Shown here: piece by piece, positions 1 through 6,742 of the stretch
How the letters are laid out: every line of letters begins with the position of its first letter
Position numbering within the stretch: position 1 is the stretch's first letter
Origin: Candidatus Segatella albertsiae
Lineage (GTDB): Bacteria > Bacteroidota > Bacteroidia > Bacteroidales > Bacteroidaceae
Direction of reading: 5' to 3'
DNA length: 11,896 nucleotides
Assembly: GCA_002451555.1 (NCBI GenBank)
Contig: DKCU01000042.1
Span: 4,259-16,154 of the forward strand
Notes under the pieces: generated by a model
What the model was told of the DNA's origin: nothing
The model's input: the letters and a program-made list of their open reading frames with translations, nothing else
The model's database searches: none
Program-made: the position numbers and the translations under genes

Positions 1-1
1 G

Positions 2-361
2 AACAGGTACAGGAGATGGACAATCGATGACTTGGTAGATGCCTGTTCGGACGCTCTTTATGACATGGAGGGCATCACCAAGGGCATCTCGAAGAGAACC
101 GTACAAGGTGACATCCAAATCATGAGGTCGGACAAATTGGGCTACAATGCGCCGATTGAAACCTATGGGAATGGATACTATAGGTATTCAGACCCTGACT
201 ATTCCATCTCGGACACACCGCTAACAGATGACGACTATCTACTGGTGGTGAGAACCATCAAGTTGATTGGCAAGTATAATGAGAAGGGGGAACTTTCTGA
301 GTTGAACGAGGCCTTGGTTAAGGTGAAGGACAAGTTGAATATGATGTTGAGATGTGGATAA
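2..361 (+). pseudogene. Truncated WYL-type transcriptional regulator (N-terminal HTH part only)
   Basis: The reading frame is open from the left edge, so the start lies outside the window. The visible 119 residues begin NRYRRWTIDDLVDACSDALY and continue through GISKRTVQGDIQIMRSDKLGYNAPI. This is the winged-HTH region and the linker that precede the WYL domain in Bacteroidetes WYL regulators. In that family the protein normally continues for roughly 200 more residues containing the WYL ligand-sensing domain, but here a TAA ends the frame at 361 after ...NMMLRCG. No WYL sequence follows, because a tRNA gene begins at 368. The fragment could be a rearrangement remnant or a short DNA-binding-only variant. 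A function as a DNA-binding regulator is family knowledge; truncation is an inference from length. Family assignment is fairly secure, pseudogene status less so. Confidence 0.6.
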
Positions 362-367
362 AGAACG

Positions 368-441
368 TGCTCCAGGACGGACTTGAACCGCCGACCGCTT
401 GGGTATAAGCCGAGTGCTCTAACCAACTGAGCTACTGGAGC
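368..441 (-). tRNA. tRNA-Ile (anticodon UAU)
   Basis: The minus strand folds as a 74-nt cloverleaf with discriminator A. The acceptor stem GCTCCAG/CTGGAGC is perfect, the D-arm is GCTC...GAGC, and the T-arm GGCGG-TTCAAGT-CCGTC has one G-U pair. The anticodon loop reads CTTATAC, giving UAU, which would read the AUA isoleucine codon directly. The anticodon stem CTCGG/CCAAG contains one C-A mismatch at the middle pair. CCA is not encoded. The 3' end faces the truncated regulator gene. Confidence 0.88.
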
Positions 442-481
442 GGATTCTTATTTGTCGGGCTTGTACTCATAACATCTTTAC

Positions 482-539
482 CAAAAGCGATTTCTGTTTG
501 TATTCAAGGTATACTGATTATTGACCGAAATCGCTTTTG
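482..539. repeat. 13-bp perfect inverted repeat between tRNA-Arg and tRNA-Ile
   Basis: CAAAAGCGATTTC at 482-494 is exactly complementary to GAAATCGCTTTTG at 527-539, with a 32-nt loop. It lies in the spacer just after the 3' end of tRNA-Arg in the direction of tRNA transcription. It could be a terminator for the Ser-Arg pair or a hairpin in the precursor that guides processing. The T-run after the stem is short on both strands, so a classical intrinsic terminator is only possible. Confidence 0.6.
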
Positions 540-544
540 TCTTG

Positions 545-619
545 TACTCCCAGCAGGACTCGAACCTGCGACCTTCTCGTTCGTAGCGAGACGCTCTAAT
601 CCAACTGAACCATGGGAGT
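545..619 (-). tRNA. tRNA-Arg (anticodon ACG)
   Basis: The minus strand folds as a 75-nt cloverleaf with discriminator A. Acceptor ACTCCCA/TGGGAGT, anticodon stem TCTCG/CGAGA and T-arm GCAGG-TTCGAGT-CCTGC are all fully paired. The loop CTACGAA gives anticodon ACG, normally deaminated to ICG to read CGU, CGC and CGA. CCA is not encoded. Confidence 0.95.
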
Positions 620-626
620 TTTTTAG

Positions 627-711
627 CAGAAGCAAGAGGATTCGAACCTACGGATCCTTTCGGACCAACGGTTTTCAAGACCGCCGCTTTAGACCACTCA
701 GCCATACTTCC
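627..711 (-). tRNA. tRNA-Ser (anticodon UGA)
   Basis: This is an 85-nt type II tRNA on the minus strand with discriminator G. The anticodon stem GCGGT/ACCGT encloses the loop CTTGAAA (anticodon UGA). A long variable arm GGTCC-GAAA-GGATC is present, as expected for serine. The acceptor stem GGAAGTA/TGCTTCT starts with a G-U pair. The T-stem GTAGG/CCTCT has a U-C mismatch and a terminal G-U pair, so it is weaker than usual. It is the first gene of the minus-strand tRNA cluster. Confidence 0.92.
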
Positions 712-723
712 TATTTTCGACTG

Positions 724-731
724 CAAAGGTA
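724..731 (-). promoter_or_regulatory. Promoter -7 box for the tRNA cluster
   Basis: Read on the minus strand this is TACCTTTG, followed by CA. It is an exact match to the Bacteroidetes -7 consensus TAnnTTTG and sits 12 bp upstream of tRNA-Ser, which fits a short tRNA leader. I see no well-placed -33 TTG. Confidence 0.7.
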
Positions 732-815
732 CTAAGGTCGGATGCAGCCTTTTTGCGCAACCAAAAAAAATTTGTTTTTTCTTTCTAAAAAAGGTGTTTT
801 TCGCTGTTTTTTTCG

Positions 816-823
816 TAATATTG
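816..823 (+). promoter_or_regulatory. Promoter -7 box for the pectinesterase gene
   Basis: TAATATTG followed by CAC matches TAnnTTTG at all but one position and lies 32 bp upstream of the ATG at 856. It diverges from the tRNA promoter across the AT-rich spacer 712-855, which contains long A and T runs and nothing else I can identify. No clear -33 element is visible. Confidence 0.5.
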
Positions 824-855
824 CACCTTGAAATCAAATATAACTCGATTGAAGC

Positions 856-2337
856 ATGAAACGTATCATCATAACTTGTATTGTTCTTTATGCCATGATG
901 GGTGTCATGGCACAGAATCCTATGCACTTTTATCCGGAAGAAAACTCCAATGGCATCAACGTTGACACTCATTTGGTCATTCAATTCGATCGGAATATCG
1001 AGGCTGGAAACAAGGGCAAAATAACTGTCTATGACAAAACAACCAAGAAGGTTGTTGATTGCATAGACATGAGCATACCTGCAGGACCAACGGAAGGGCA
1101 GCCAAAAAATCCAAAGGCCACCTATACGCCAGTACCCTATATATATAAGGTGGCAAACATCACCAACCGCAATACGCGTCCTGGTACACCATCGGGTGCC
1201 GCCAAGGAGGACAAGCGTCGTTATCAGAAGACCATCATCGGTGGATTCTCCGATGCCTTCCACTTCTATCCCATCATCTGTCATGACAACAAAGCGACCA
1301 TCTATCTTCATAATAATGTGCTTGACTATGGACATGAGTATGAGGTTAGGATAGGGAAGGGTGTCATCGTCGGATGGGATGGAAAGAAAGCATGGAGATT
1401 TCGAACCAAAGCAGACAAACCGGAGGCTTATACGAAAAGGATAGTAGTGGCAGTTGATGGCAGTGGGGATTTCTCCACTTTGCAAGGCGCCATGGATTGG
1501 ATACCGGATTCTCTTTCTTCTAAGAAGGACGGAAAAACCGTGTATATCAAGAATGGCGATTACGAGGAGCTTGTATATTTCCGCAACAAGCGATTCGTCA
1601 CCATCGAGGGTGAGTCAAGGGATGGGGTAGTGGTACATTATCCCAACAATGAGGTATTCAATCCACACCCTGTTGACATCAAGACCAATGAACAGAAGGG
1701 CACTTTTCCTTCTCGTCGTGCAGCTGTAGCAGCCGACAATTGCTCAGACATGGTGTTCAAGAATCTAACATTCAAGACGGATTGCAAGGGACAGGCAGAG
1801 GGATTCCTGCTAAACGGTGAGCGAAATTTTGCAGAAAACATACATGTCATTGGCGATGGGGATGCCCTGCAAGTAAATGGTTCCGCTTATTGGCTCAACT
1901 GTCTCATAGATGGAGGAGGGGACACCATACTGGGAAGAGGTCCTTCTTACTTCAATCATTGCACAATCACAAGTTATGGAGCCTTCATGTGGATTCGTAA
2001 CACCAAGGAAAACCATGGCAATGTCTTTAATGCCTGCACTTTCAAGGGATTGAGTGATTATGCCGTAATCGCACGGCTTCCAGACAACAAGGGTAAGAAC
2101 TATCTCGACGCGGAGTGTGTGCTGTTGAATTGCACGCTCGATGGAGTGCCTTCCGAAGGATTCGGCCCTATTGATGATACTGCATCCTCCGCCAAGCTCT
2201 ATGAGTTCAATAGCCATGACAAGGATGGCAATGCCATTGATGTAAGTAAGAGAAACAAGGTTGTACGCCAGCTGGATGCCATCAAGGACGCCGAACTGAT
2301 AGGTAAATACTCAGATGCAAATTGGGTATTGAAATAG
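856..2337 (+). CDS. Secreted pectinesterase with N-terminal Ig-like region
   Basis: This is a carbohydrate esterase family 8-type pectin methylesterase that removes methyl esters from homogalacturonan, making it accessible to pectate lyases. The first 19 residues form a signal peptide (MKRIIITCIV... ending GVMA|Q), so the enzyme is exported. Residues about 25-185 resemble a bacterial Ig-like (SbsA/Big_5) domain. The right-handed beta-helix catalytic domain starts near residue 197 (VVAVDGSGDFSTLQGAMDWI). Family motifs are recognisable in diverged form: GDYEE at 234-238, QAEGF at 313-317, GDALQ at 335-339 with the first catalytic Asp at 336, GDTILGRG at 355-362 with the second Asp at 356, and a candidate substrate Arg at 407 (IARLP). 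At 493 residues the length is normal for an Ig-plus-PME protein. No pectate lyase or SusC/D pair is in the window, so this may be an isolated gene. Confidence 0.92.
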   Translation: MKRIIITCIVLYAMMGVMAQNPMHFYPEENSNGINVDTHLVIQFDRNIEAGNKGKITVYDKTTKKVVDCIDMSIPAGPTEGQPKNPKATYTPVPYIYKVANITNRNTRPGTPSGAAKEDKRRYQKTIIGGFSDAFHFYPIICHDNKATIYLHNNVLDYGHEYEVRIGKGVIVGWDGKKAWRFRTKADKPEAYTKRIVVAVDGSGDFSTLQGAMDWIPDSLSSKKDGKTVYIKNGDYEELVYFRNKRFVTIEGESRDGVVVHYPNNEVFNPHPVDIKTNEQKGTFPSRRAAVAADNCSDMVFKNLTFKTDCKGQAEGFLLNGERNFAENIHVIGDGDALQVNGSAYWLNCLIDGGGDTILGRGPSYFNHCTITSYGAFMWIRNTKENHGNVFNACTFKGLSDYAVIARLPDNKGKNYLDAECVLLNCTLDGVPSEGFGPIDDTASSAKLYEFNSHDKDGNAIDVSKRNKVVRQLDAIKDAELIGKYSDANWVLK

Positions 2338-2354
2338 AATGAGTAGAATAGCCT

Positions 2355-2648
2355 ATGTCACAAAAGAAAATATATAGATGCCAGCAATGTGGGTACGAGA
2401 CCGATGTATATGAGGGACGGGGATTCATGGGACAACAAATTGTGAACATGTCATGCCCAGACTGCAAGAGAATCGTTCCGCTTGTGGTAGGTGGTGTCAT
2501 CGGGGATGCCGCCCCGAGCTTCAATTCCATCGTGGGCAGACTCTGCCTGAGATGTGGATCTGACAGAATTAAAAAGTGGGACTTGCAGACCTGTCCTAAA
2601 TGCGGAGGTAAGATGGCACCAACAGGTGAGCATGAATTTTGGACGTAA
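2355..2648 (+). CDS. Small double zinc-ribbon protein
   Basis: This 97-residue protein has four CxxC pairs: C9/C12 (CQQC), C34/C37 (CPDC), C64/C67 (CLRC) and C80/C83 (CPKC). This suggests two zinc ribbons, pairs 1+2 and pairs 3+4, joined by a hydrophobic Gly-rich linker (VPLVVGGVIGDAAP). There is no signal peptide or membrane segment, so it is cytoplasmic. It begins 17 bp after the pectinesterase stop codon with no visible promoter, and could be cotranscribed. I do not recognise a specific function; nucleic-acid or protein binding is typical of such ribbons. The tail GEHEFWT is unusual and may be a useful family signature. Confidence 0.8.
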   Translation: MSQKKIYRCQQCGYETDVYEGRGFMGQQIVNMSCPDCKRIVPLVVGGVIGDAAPSFNSIVGRLCLRCGSDRIKKWDLQTCPKCGGKMAPTGEHEFWT

Positions 2649-2733
2649 ATCTTCGTAATCTACCGCTTTTAATTTTAAGAATGACACAAAATACGCTGTT
2701 TTCGCAAATAAAATCAAAATATTTCTGATTTAG

Positions 2734-2765
2734 TTGATGGAAATTAAAATCTTTTATTATCTTTG
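2734..2765 (+). promoter_or_regulatory. Promoter of the ATPase-RloB operon
   Basis: TATCTTTG at 2758-2765 is an exact -7 box, followed by CA. TTG at 2734-2736 lies 21 bp upstream, matching the -33 spacing of Bacteroidetes promoters. Transcription is expected to start near 2769-2773, leaving an untranslated leader of only about 10-15 nt before the ATG at 2784. Confidence 0.8.
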
Positions 2766-2783
2766 CACCAAAAAAGTGGACTT

Positions 2784-3968
2784 ATGTTGCAAGAGATAAA
2801 GATTAAAAACTTCAAGTCTTTTAGAGACGAGGTAGAACTAAGTTTCGAGGCTTATAATAATGACGCTAGCAATAGTGTCGTTACCATGCCTGATGGGGTA
2901 AAGTTGTTGCGCTTTGCCGTAATACTTGGACCAAATGCGAGTGGTAAGTCGAACTTGCTGGAAGCTATCGAATTCTTACGTCAATTCTGGAACGAGCTGC
3001 CACAAAAGAACGATGAGGGAACAGAGGTACAGCCATTTCTCATGCAGCCAGACGCTCTTAGTCACAATACGGAATTTGACGTAAAAATGTATGTGGATGG
3101 CCTCCGATATTGGTACCAACTTGAGGTTAATCCAGAAAAGGTGGTCAGTGAAAACTTATCTGTTTATCTATCAAATCGCCCTACAAAGATATTCTCAAGA
3201 GGTGATGTCAATGGCATTTCTAAAATCACATTCAACCCTGCTGTGGTGAAATTGACACCAGCGGAAATCGATGTGATGTCAATTAGCTGTCTTCGTAACA
3301 TGTCCCTTCTTGCAGTACTTAAAAAGGTGAATGTAGAGGTTGCCTATGTGGATAACTTACGCAAATGGATTGATTCTAAGATGATGCCATTGCAGCGAGG
3401 TACTGAAACTTCTATCTCACAATCCGTCAAAAGTATGCTGGCTGACAATGAAGCATTCAAGGAATATCTTATGCAATTTGCAAAGGAGGCAGACTTTAAC
3501 ATTTCAGACATCAAGGTCAAGAAGATGGCTGCACTCTTCGGTCATACGGTAGAAACAAATCGTGGCATGGAATATTATGTTCTCCCTGAAGCTTGCCAAA
3601 GTGCCGGCACTACACGCATGGTTGAACTGGAATCGGTGATTTACAGTCTGCTTCAGCGCCAAGGGTTACTTTGCGTGGATGAGATAGAGGCATCCATGCA
3701 TCCAAACTTGATGGAGTTCATACTCACCAAGTTCATCAATAGCACAAATAATTGCTCACAACTTCTCGTGACCACCCATTATGATCCTATATTGAAGGAC
3801 ATTGACGATATTTTCGGAAAAGACTCCGTATGGTTTACAGAGAAGGAGAAGGATGGAAATAGCTCTCTTTATTCCTTGATAGACTTCAGGGGATTAAACA
3901 AGCTTTCTTCCATTCATCGTGCTTATATGAACGGTCAGTTTGGAGCCTTACCAAATGTTATAATGTAA
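2784..3968 (+). CDS. AAA15-like ABC/SMC-type ATPase, RloB partner
   Basis: The 394-residue product starts MLQEIKIKNFKSF, the typical opening of AAA15/OLD-like ATPases. Walker A is GPNASGKS at residues 49-56. An ABC-type signature region lies near QSAGT at 272-276, Walker B is LLCVDEIE with D299 and E300, the D-loop follows (ASMHPNL), and the switch histidine is H332 in LVTTHYDPIL. All key ATPase residues are therefore present. A TTG at 2763 would extend the frame by 7 codons, but it lies inside the -7 promoter box, so the ATG at 2784 is preferred. There is no C-terminal Toprim domain; that activity is probably supplied by the next gene, 13 bp downstream. ATPases of this type pair with RloB or DUF4435 nucleases in anti-phage modules such as PARIS, where the ATPase senses the phage and holds the effector. 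Sensing of phage here is an inference. Confidence 0.85.
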   Translation: MLQEIKIKNFKSFRDEVELSFEAYNNDASNSVVTMPDGVKLLRFAVILGPNASGKSNLLEAIEFLRQFWNELPQKNDEGTEVQPFLMQPDALSHNTEFDVKMYVDGLRYWYQLEVNPEKVVSENLSVYLSNRPTKIFSRGDVNGISKITFNPAVVKLTPAEIDVMSISCLRNMSLLAVLKKVNVEVAYVDNLRKWIDSKMMPLQRGTETSISQSVKSMLADNEAFKEYLMQFAKEADFNISDIKVKKMAALFGHTVETNRGMEYYVLPEACQSAGTTRMVELESVIYSLLQRQGLLCVDEIEASMHPNLMEFILTKFINSTNNCSQLLVTTHYDPILKDIDDIFGKDSVWFTEKEKDGNSSLYSLIDFRGLNKLSSIHRAYMNGQFGALPNVIM

Positions 3969-3981
3969 GGGAGGATGGAAT

Positions 3982-4563
3982 ATGGCTAGAAAAATCAAGG
4001 AAAGAAAGCTGAAGAATCCAAGTATCACTATTATTGGAGAGGGACTTACAGAACGTTGCTATTTTAAGCACCTCAAATCTCTCAAAGGCTATAGATACAC
4101 TTGTAAACCGCGTAACTTTTCGCAACAGTCAATCAATGATTTACAAAAACAGATAGATAAAGTCTTGGAAGATGATGGTGTGGCTGTATGTGTCTTCGAT
4201 GCGGATGTGGCTCGTGCCAAACCCGCAGAAAGAAAGAAGTTGGAAGCAATGCAAAAGAAATATGCTTGCAATGAGCAAGTCATTCTTTGTGACAGTATGC
4301 CATCCATCGAGTTTTGGTTCCTAATCCATTACCTCAATACGAATAAGTACTTTGCCTCTTCCGCAGATGTCATCAAGGTCTTACGCCGATTCTTACCAGA
4401 CTTTAGCAAGCATGAGAATTATCTTTCAAAGGAGAAATGGGTCTTAGAAATGATTGCCGATGGTAAACAAGAAATCGCAATAGATAGAGCCAAAGGTTTT
4501 GGAATGGCAGGGGAATCATATAGCAACATTTATAAAGCTTTTGAAAAATTCTCGGAATTATAA
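3982..4563 (+). CDS. rloB: RloB-family Toprim-like effector
   Basis: This 193-residue protein has the RloB layout. The N-terminal strand and motif SITIIGEGLTER carries acidic residues E20 and E24. CVFDADVARAK carries D73 and D75, matching the DxD of Toprim folds. SMPSIEFWFLIHY (105-117) is the second conserved RloB block. Toprim-type metal-binding acids are therefore intact and nuclease activity is plausible. It follows the ATPase gene by 13 bp; the run GGGAGGATGGA just before its ATG is one of the few purine-rich possible ribosome sites in the window. Together the two genes form an ATPase-effector pair comparable to PARIS (AriA/AriB) or OLD split into two proteins. Defence by abortive infection is expected from these relatives but is not shown by the sequence. 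The target, DNA or tRNA, cannot be told. Confidence 0.82.
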   Translation: MARKIKERKLKNPSITIIGEGLTERCYFKHLKSLKGYRYTCKPRNFSQQSINDLQKQIDKVLEDDGVAVCVFDADVARAKPAERKKLEAMQKKYACNEQVILCDSMPSIEFWFLIHYLNTNKYFASSADVIKVLRRFLPDFSKHENYLSKEKWVLEMIADGKQEIAIDRAKGFGMAGESYSNIYKAFEKFSEL

Positions 4564-4575
4564 CAATTTTAGCTA

Positions 4576-4818
4576 ATGAATGCTACTTTGAAAGACTATA
4601 CGGAATTGTGGCAGCTTCAGGATTCCATAACCACAGCTGTCAATGCTTGTGGCTATGGAGTCTGGGACTTATGCCCATCGAACGGAGGCTTCCGACTGGA
4701 GCTAAGCGCTCACATTGGCGAAATGGACATCAGCAACTTTTGCTGCCAGCTGCCATTGATGGCAGACTATGATGGTGAAGGCAGAAACGGTTCCTTGTTC
4801 CGACTGTACATTTCATAG
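4576..4818 (+). CDS. Orphan 80-residue protein, function unknown
   Basis: The frame starts 12 bp after the RloB stop codon, so it may be translated from the same transcript. The protein starts MNATLKDYTELWQLQDSITT and ends GSLFRLYIS. It has four cysteines not arranged in CxxC pairs, apart from an adjacent CC, and many acidic residues; no signal peptide or membrane segment is visible. The family is not recognised. Its codon use looks more GC-rich than that of the RloB gene beside it, which could mean a different origin. It could be a third component of the ATPase-RloB module, a remnant of a longer gene that once followed, or an unrelated small protein. It is rated a real gene mainly because of its spacing and open frame. 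Confidence 0.5.
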   Translation: MNATLKDYTELWQLQDSITTAVNACGYGVWDLCPSNGGFRLELSAHIGEMDISNFCCQLPLMADYDGEGRNGSLFRLYIS

Positions 4819-4877
4819 CAGTTCGTAAGTATTTTGACCATTTTATACAATAAATCTCTTGTTTTTGCGTATAAATA

Positions 4878-4928
4878 TTACCATATTAGAGCTCCCTATT
4901 TTTATGCACATAAGGGTGATTATGGTAA
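4878..4928. repeat. Composite hairpin in the spacer before abiE
   Basis: TTACCATA (4878-4885) pairs with TATGGTAA (4921-4928). Inside it, CCCTAT (4894-4899) pairs with ATAAGGG (4910-4916) with one bulged base. The AT-rich spacer 4819-5103 otherwise holds only the abiE promoter. The hairpin may end transcription of the ATPase-RloB operon, although no T-run follows; an operator role is also possible. Confidence 0.4.
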
Positions 4929-5087
4929 ATAAACTTTACAAACACATTCCTATTTGCTTTATCTGCACAGACAAAAGCATCCTGTCAGAGCACCTTTTTA
5001 TTCAGTAACACTACCTCGTATTAGTTAAAATAGTAAAATTTTAAATAGAAAAGCATATTAAACATGATTATCTATTGATTTTTTTAC

Positions 5088-5095
5088 TATCTTTG
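5088..5095 (+). promoter_or_regulatory. Promoter -7 box for abiEi-abiEii
   Basis: TATCTTTG followed by CA is an exact -7 box and ends only 8 bp before the ATG at 5104. Transcription would start within a few bases of the start codon, so the mRNA should be nearly leaderless. No well-spaced -33 TTG is present; the nearest TTG at 5075-5077 is too close, so the promoter may be weak or need help. Confidence 0.65.
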
Positions 5096-5103
5096 CATCC
5101 ATT

Positions 5104-5733
5104 ATGAGGAATGTATTGACTACACTGGGTAATGTTCCAGTGTCATCTTCAACCATATTGTCACTATACCCTGGCATAAGGAGCAAGAGCATGAAGATTG
5201 CAACACTGGAAAAGACGGGTGAAATCACTCGTCTCAAGCGTAATATGTTCGTGGTCAATCCGGAGGAGACTGGCTTGAAGCTTTCCATGGGATTGATAGC
5301 CAACCATCTTTTATCGCCGTCCTATGTCTCAATGCAAACGGCACTGAGATATTATGGTCTCATACCGGAGGCTGTATATACAACGCAATCCATGACGTTC
5401 AAGGCGGCTAAGGAATTCCAAACTCCAGTTGGCAACTTCAGCTATCTACACATATCCAAAGATGCTTATCCTATCGGTATCACCCAGATAAGGGAAGAAA
5501 AAGTCGTATATGTCATGGCAACACCGGAAAAGGCCTTGTGCGACCTTGTCGCTAATATGCCAGGGGTGAACTTGCGCTTTAAGAAAGAAGCAAGATTGTT
5601 CCTCGAAGATGATCTCAGACTAGACATGGAGAAATTTCAAAACTTCGACAGAACAATACTTGAGGAATACGCCAAGATTGGCAAAAAATCTACTTCAATT
5701 CAAACAATTTTAAAGTTATTGGACAATGAATGA
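5104..5733 (+). CDS. abiEi: AbiEi-family antitoxin / autorepressor
   Basis: This 209-residue protein matches the AbiEi antitoxin of type IV toxin-antitoxin systems in length and layout. The N-terminal part is a winged helix (about residues 3-55, with TILSLYPGIRSKSMKIATLEKTGEI and the wing RLKRNMFVV). The following domain contains the family-typical stretches PSYVSMQTALRYYGLIPE and MATPEKALCDLV. Known AbiEi proteins neutralise AbiEii without stable binding and repress their own promoter through the winged helix; autoregulation here is expected from the family. The start codon lies almost at the predicted transcription start. The gene overlaps abiEii by 8 bp, indicating translational coupling. 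Confidence 0.85.
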   Translation: MRNVLTTLGNVPVSSSTILSLYPGIRSKSMKIATLEKTGEITRLKRNMFVVNPEETGLKLSMGLIANHLLSPSYVSMQTALRYYGLIPEAVYTTQSMTFKAAKEFQTPVGNFSYLHISKDAYPIGITQIREEKVVYVMATPEKALCDLVANMPGVNLRFKKEARLFLEDDLRLDMEKFQNFDRTILEEYAKIGKKSTSIQTILKLLDNE

Positions 5734-6550
5734 TATTTACCAAAATATGCTGTCCGAGTATGACCTATCAACGGACCAAGCGATAAGGAATGCGACCTTC
5801 GAAGTAAACCAACAAGTCATCCTTGCCGGTCTATACCAAGGAGGATTCTTTGACAAAGCTGCATTCTACGGTGGCACTTGCCTAAGAATCTTCCACGGCT
5901 TGCAACGTTTCAGCGAGGACATGGACTTTTCGTTGTTTGAAACCAATGATAACTTTGACTTCATCCAGTACTTTCAACCAATCATTGATGAATTTGCAGC
6001 CATAGGCCGTCATGTGGAAATAAAGAAGAAGGATAAAAGGAACTTTGGGAAAGTTGAGTCGGCATTCTTGAAAGATAACACGGATGTGTATGATGTCTCT
6101 TTTCAAACAGAAAAGTCCATCAAAATCAAGATAGAGGTGGATACAAATCCCCCGCTCCAGTTTTCCACGGAGCAAAAGCTGTTACTTGAGCCACGTTCCT
6201 TCATGACACGCTGTTTCACACTTCCAGACTTATTTGCAGGTAAGATGCATGCCTTAGTATATCGCACTTGGAAAAATCGTGTGAAAGGACGCGACTGGTA
6301 TGATTTTGAATGGTATGTGAGACATAAGGTACCTTTGGACTTTAACCATCTCCAAGAGCGCATCAAGGAGTTCAATGGATGTGAAAAAAACAAGGAGGAA
6401 TTTCTAGAGGATCTAAGGAACAGGCTTGATTCTGCAGATATCAATCAAGTAAAGGCAGATGTACTGCCTTTCATAAAGAATCCTAAAGAATTAGAAATTT
6501 GGTCGAATGACTATTTCTTACAATTGGCAAGTTTAATGAGATTTGAATAG
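5726..6550 (+). CDS. abiEii: AbiEii-family nucleotidyltransferase toxin
   Basis: The 274-residue product is a DUF1814/AbiEii nucleotidyltransferase. The core motif is at residues 48-68: YGGTCLRIFH, then RFSEDMDF, giving G49-G50-T51 and the metal-binding D65 and D67. E137/D139 in KIEVDTN are candidates for the third acidic position. The LPDLFAGKMHALVYR block (D168, K173, R180) and KGRDWYDFEWYV (187-198) complete the family pattern. Known relatives add nucleotides to tRNA 3' ends or transfer NMPs, blocking growth until the antitoxin acts. All catalytic residues are present, so the toxin is probably active. Translation starts inside the end of abiEi at ATGAATGA. A strong terminator follows at 6589. 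Confidence 0.88.
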   Translation: MNDIYQNMLSEYDLSTDQAIRNATFEVNQQVILAGLYQGGFFDKAAFYGGTCLRIFHGLQRFSEDMDFSLFETNDNFDFIQYFQPIIDEFAAIGRHVEIKKKDKRNFGKVESAFLKDNTDVYDVSFQTEKSIKIKIEVDTNPPLQFSTEQKLLLEPRSFMTRCFTLPDLFAGKMHALVYRTWKNRVKGRDWYDFEWYVRHKVPLDFNHLQERIKEFNGCEKNKEEFLEDLRNRLDSADINQVKADVLPFIKNPKELEIWSNDYFLQLASLMRFE

Positions 6551-6588
6551 GCTCTTGAAAACATCTAATCGTAATTATAAAACTGTTC

Positions 6589-6640
6589 AAAACATGCGCA
6601 AGTCGTGGTTTTATACGGACTTGAGCATGTTTTCTTCTAT
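6589..6640 (+). terminator. Intrinsic terminator after abiEii
   Basis: AAAACATGCGCAAGTC (6589-6604) pairs with GACTTGAGCATGTTTT (6618-6633), 15 of 16 positions complementary, with a 13-nt loop. The T-run continues after the stem (TTTTCTTCT). The A-run on the left means it could act on both strands. It separates the abiE operon from the exonuclease gene. Confidence 0.8.
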
Positions 6641-6742
6641 AAATAATCATTTTTCCAGTTTCAACGCAGAAAGACTGCATACCCATATTGCAACTGTGCA
6701 GCCAAAAACAAGAGATAAGAAAAATGGATGGTCAAGTGAGGC

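Noticed and set aside
478..1485. A long open frame (335 codons) on the minus strand across the tRNA genes and the start of the pectinesterase gene
   Set aside because: It runs antisense through three tRNA-containing segments and a clear CDS, has no domain, and is explained by codon bias of the opposite strand.
2763..2783. TTG start that would lengthen the ATPase by 7 residues
   Set aside because: The TTG is part of the -7 promoter box TATCTTTG, and the family opening MLQEIKIKNFKSF fits the ATG at 2784.
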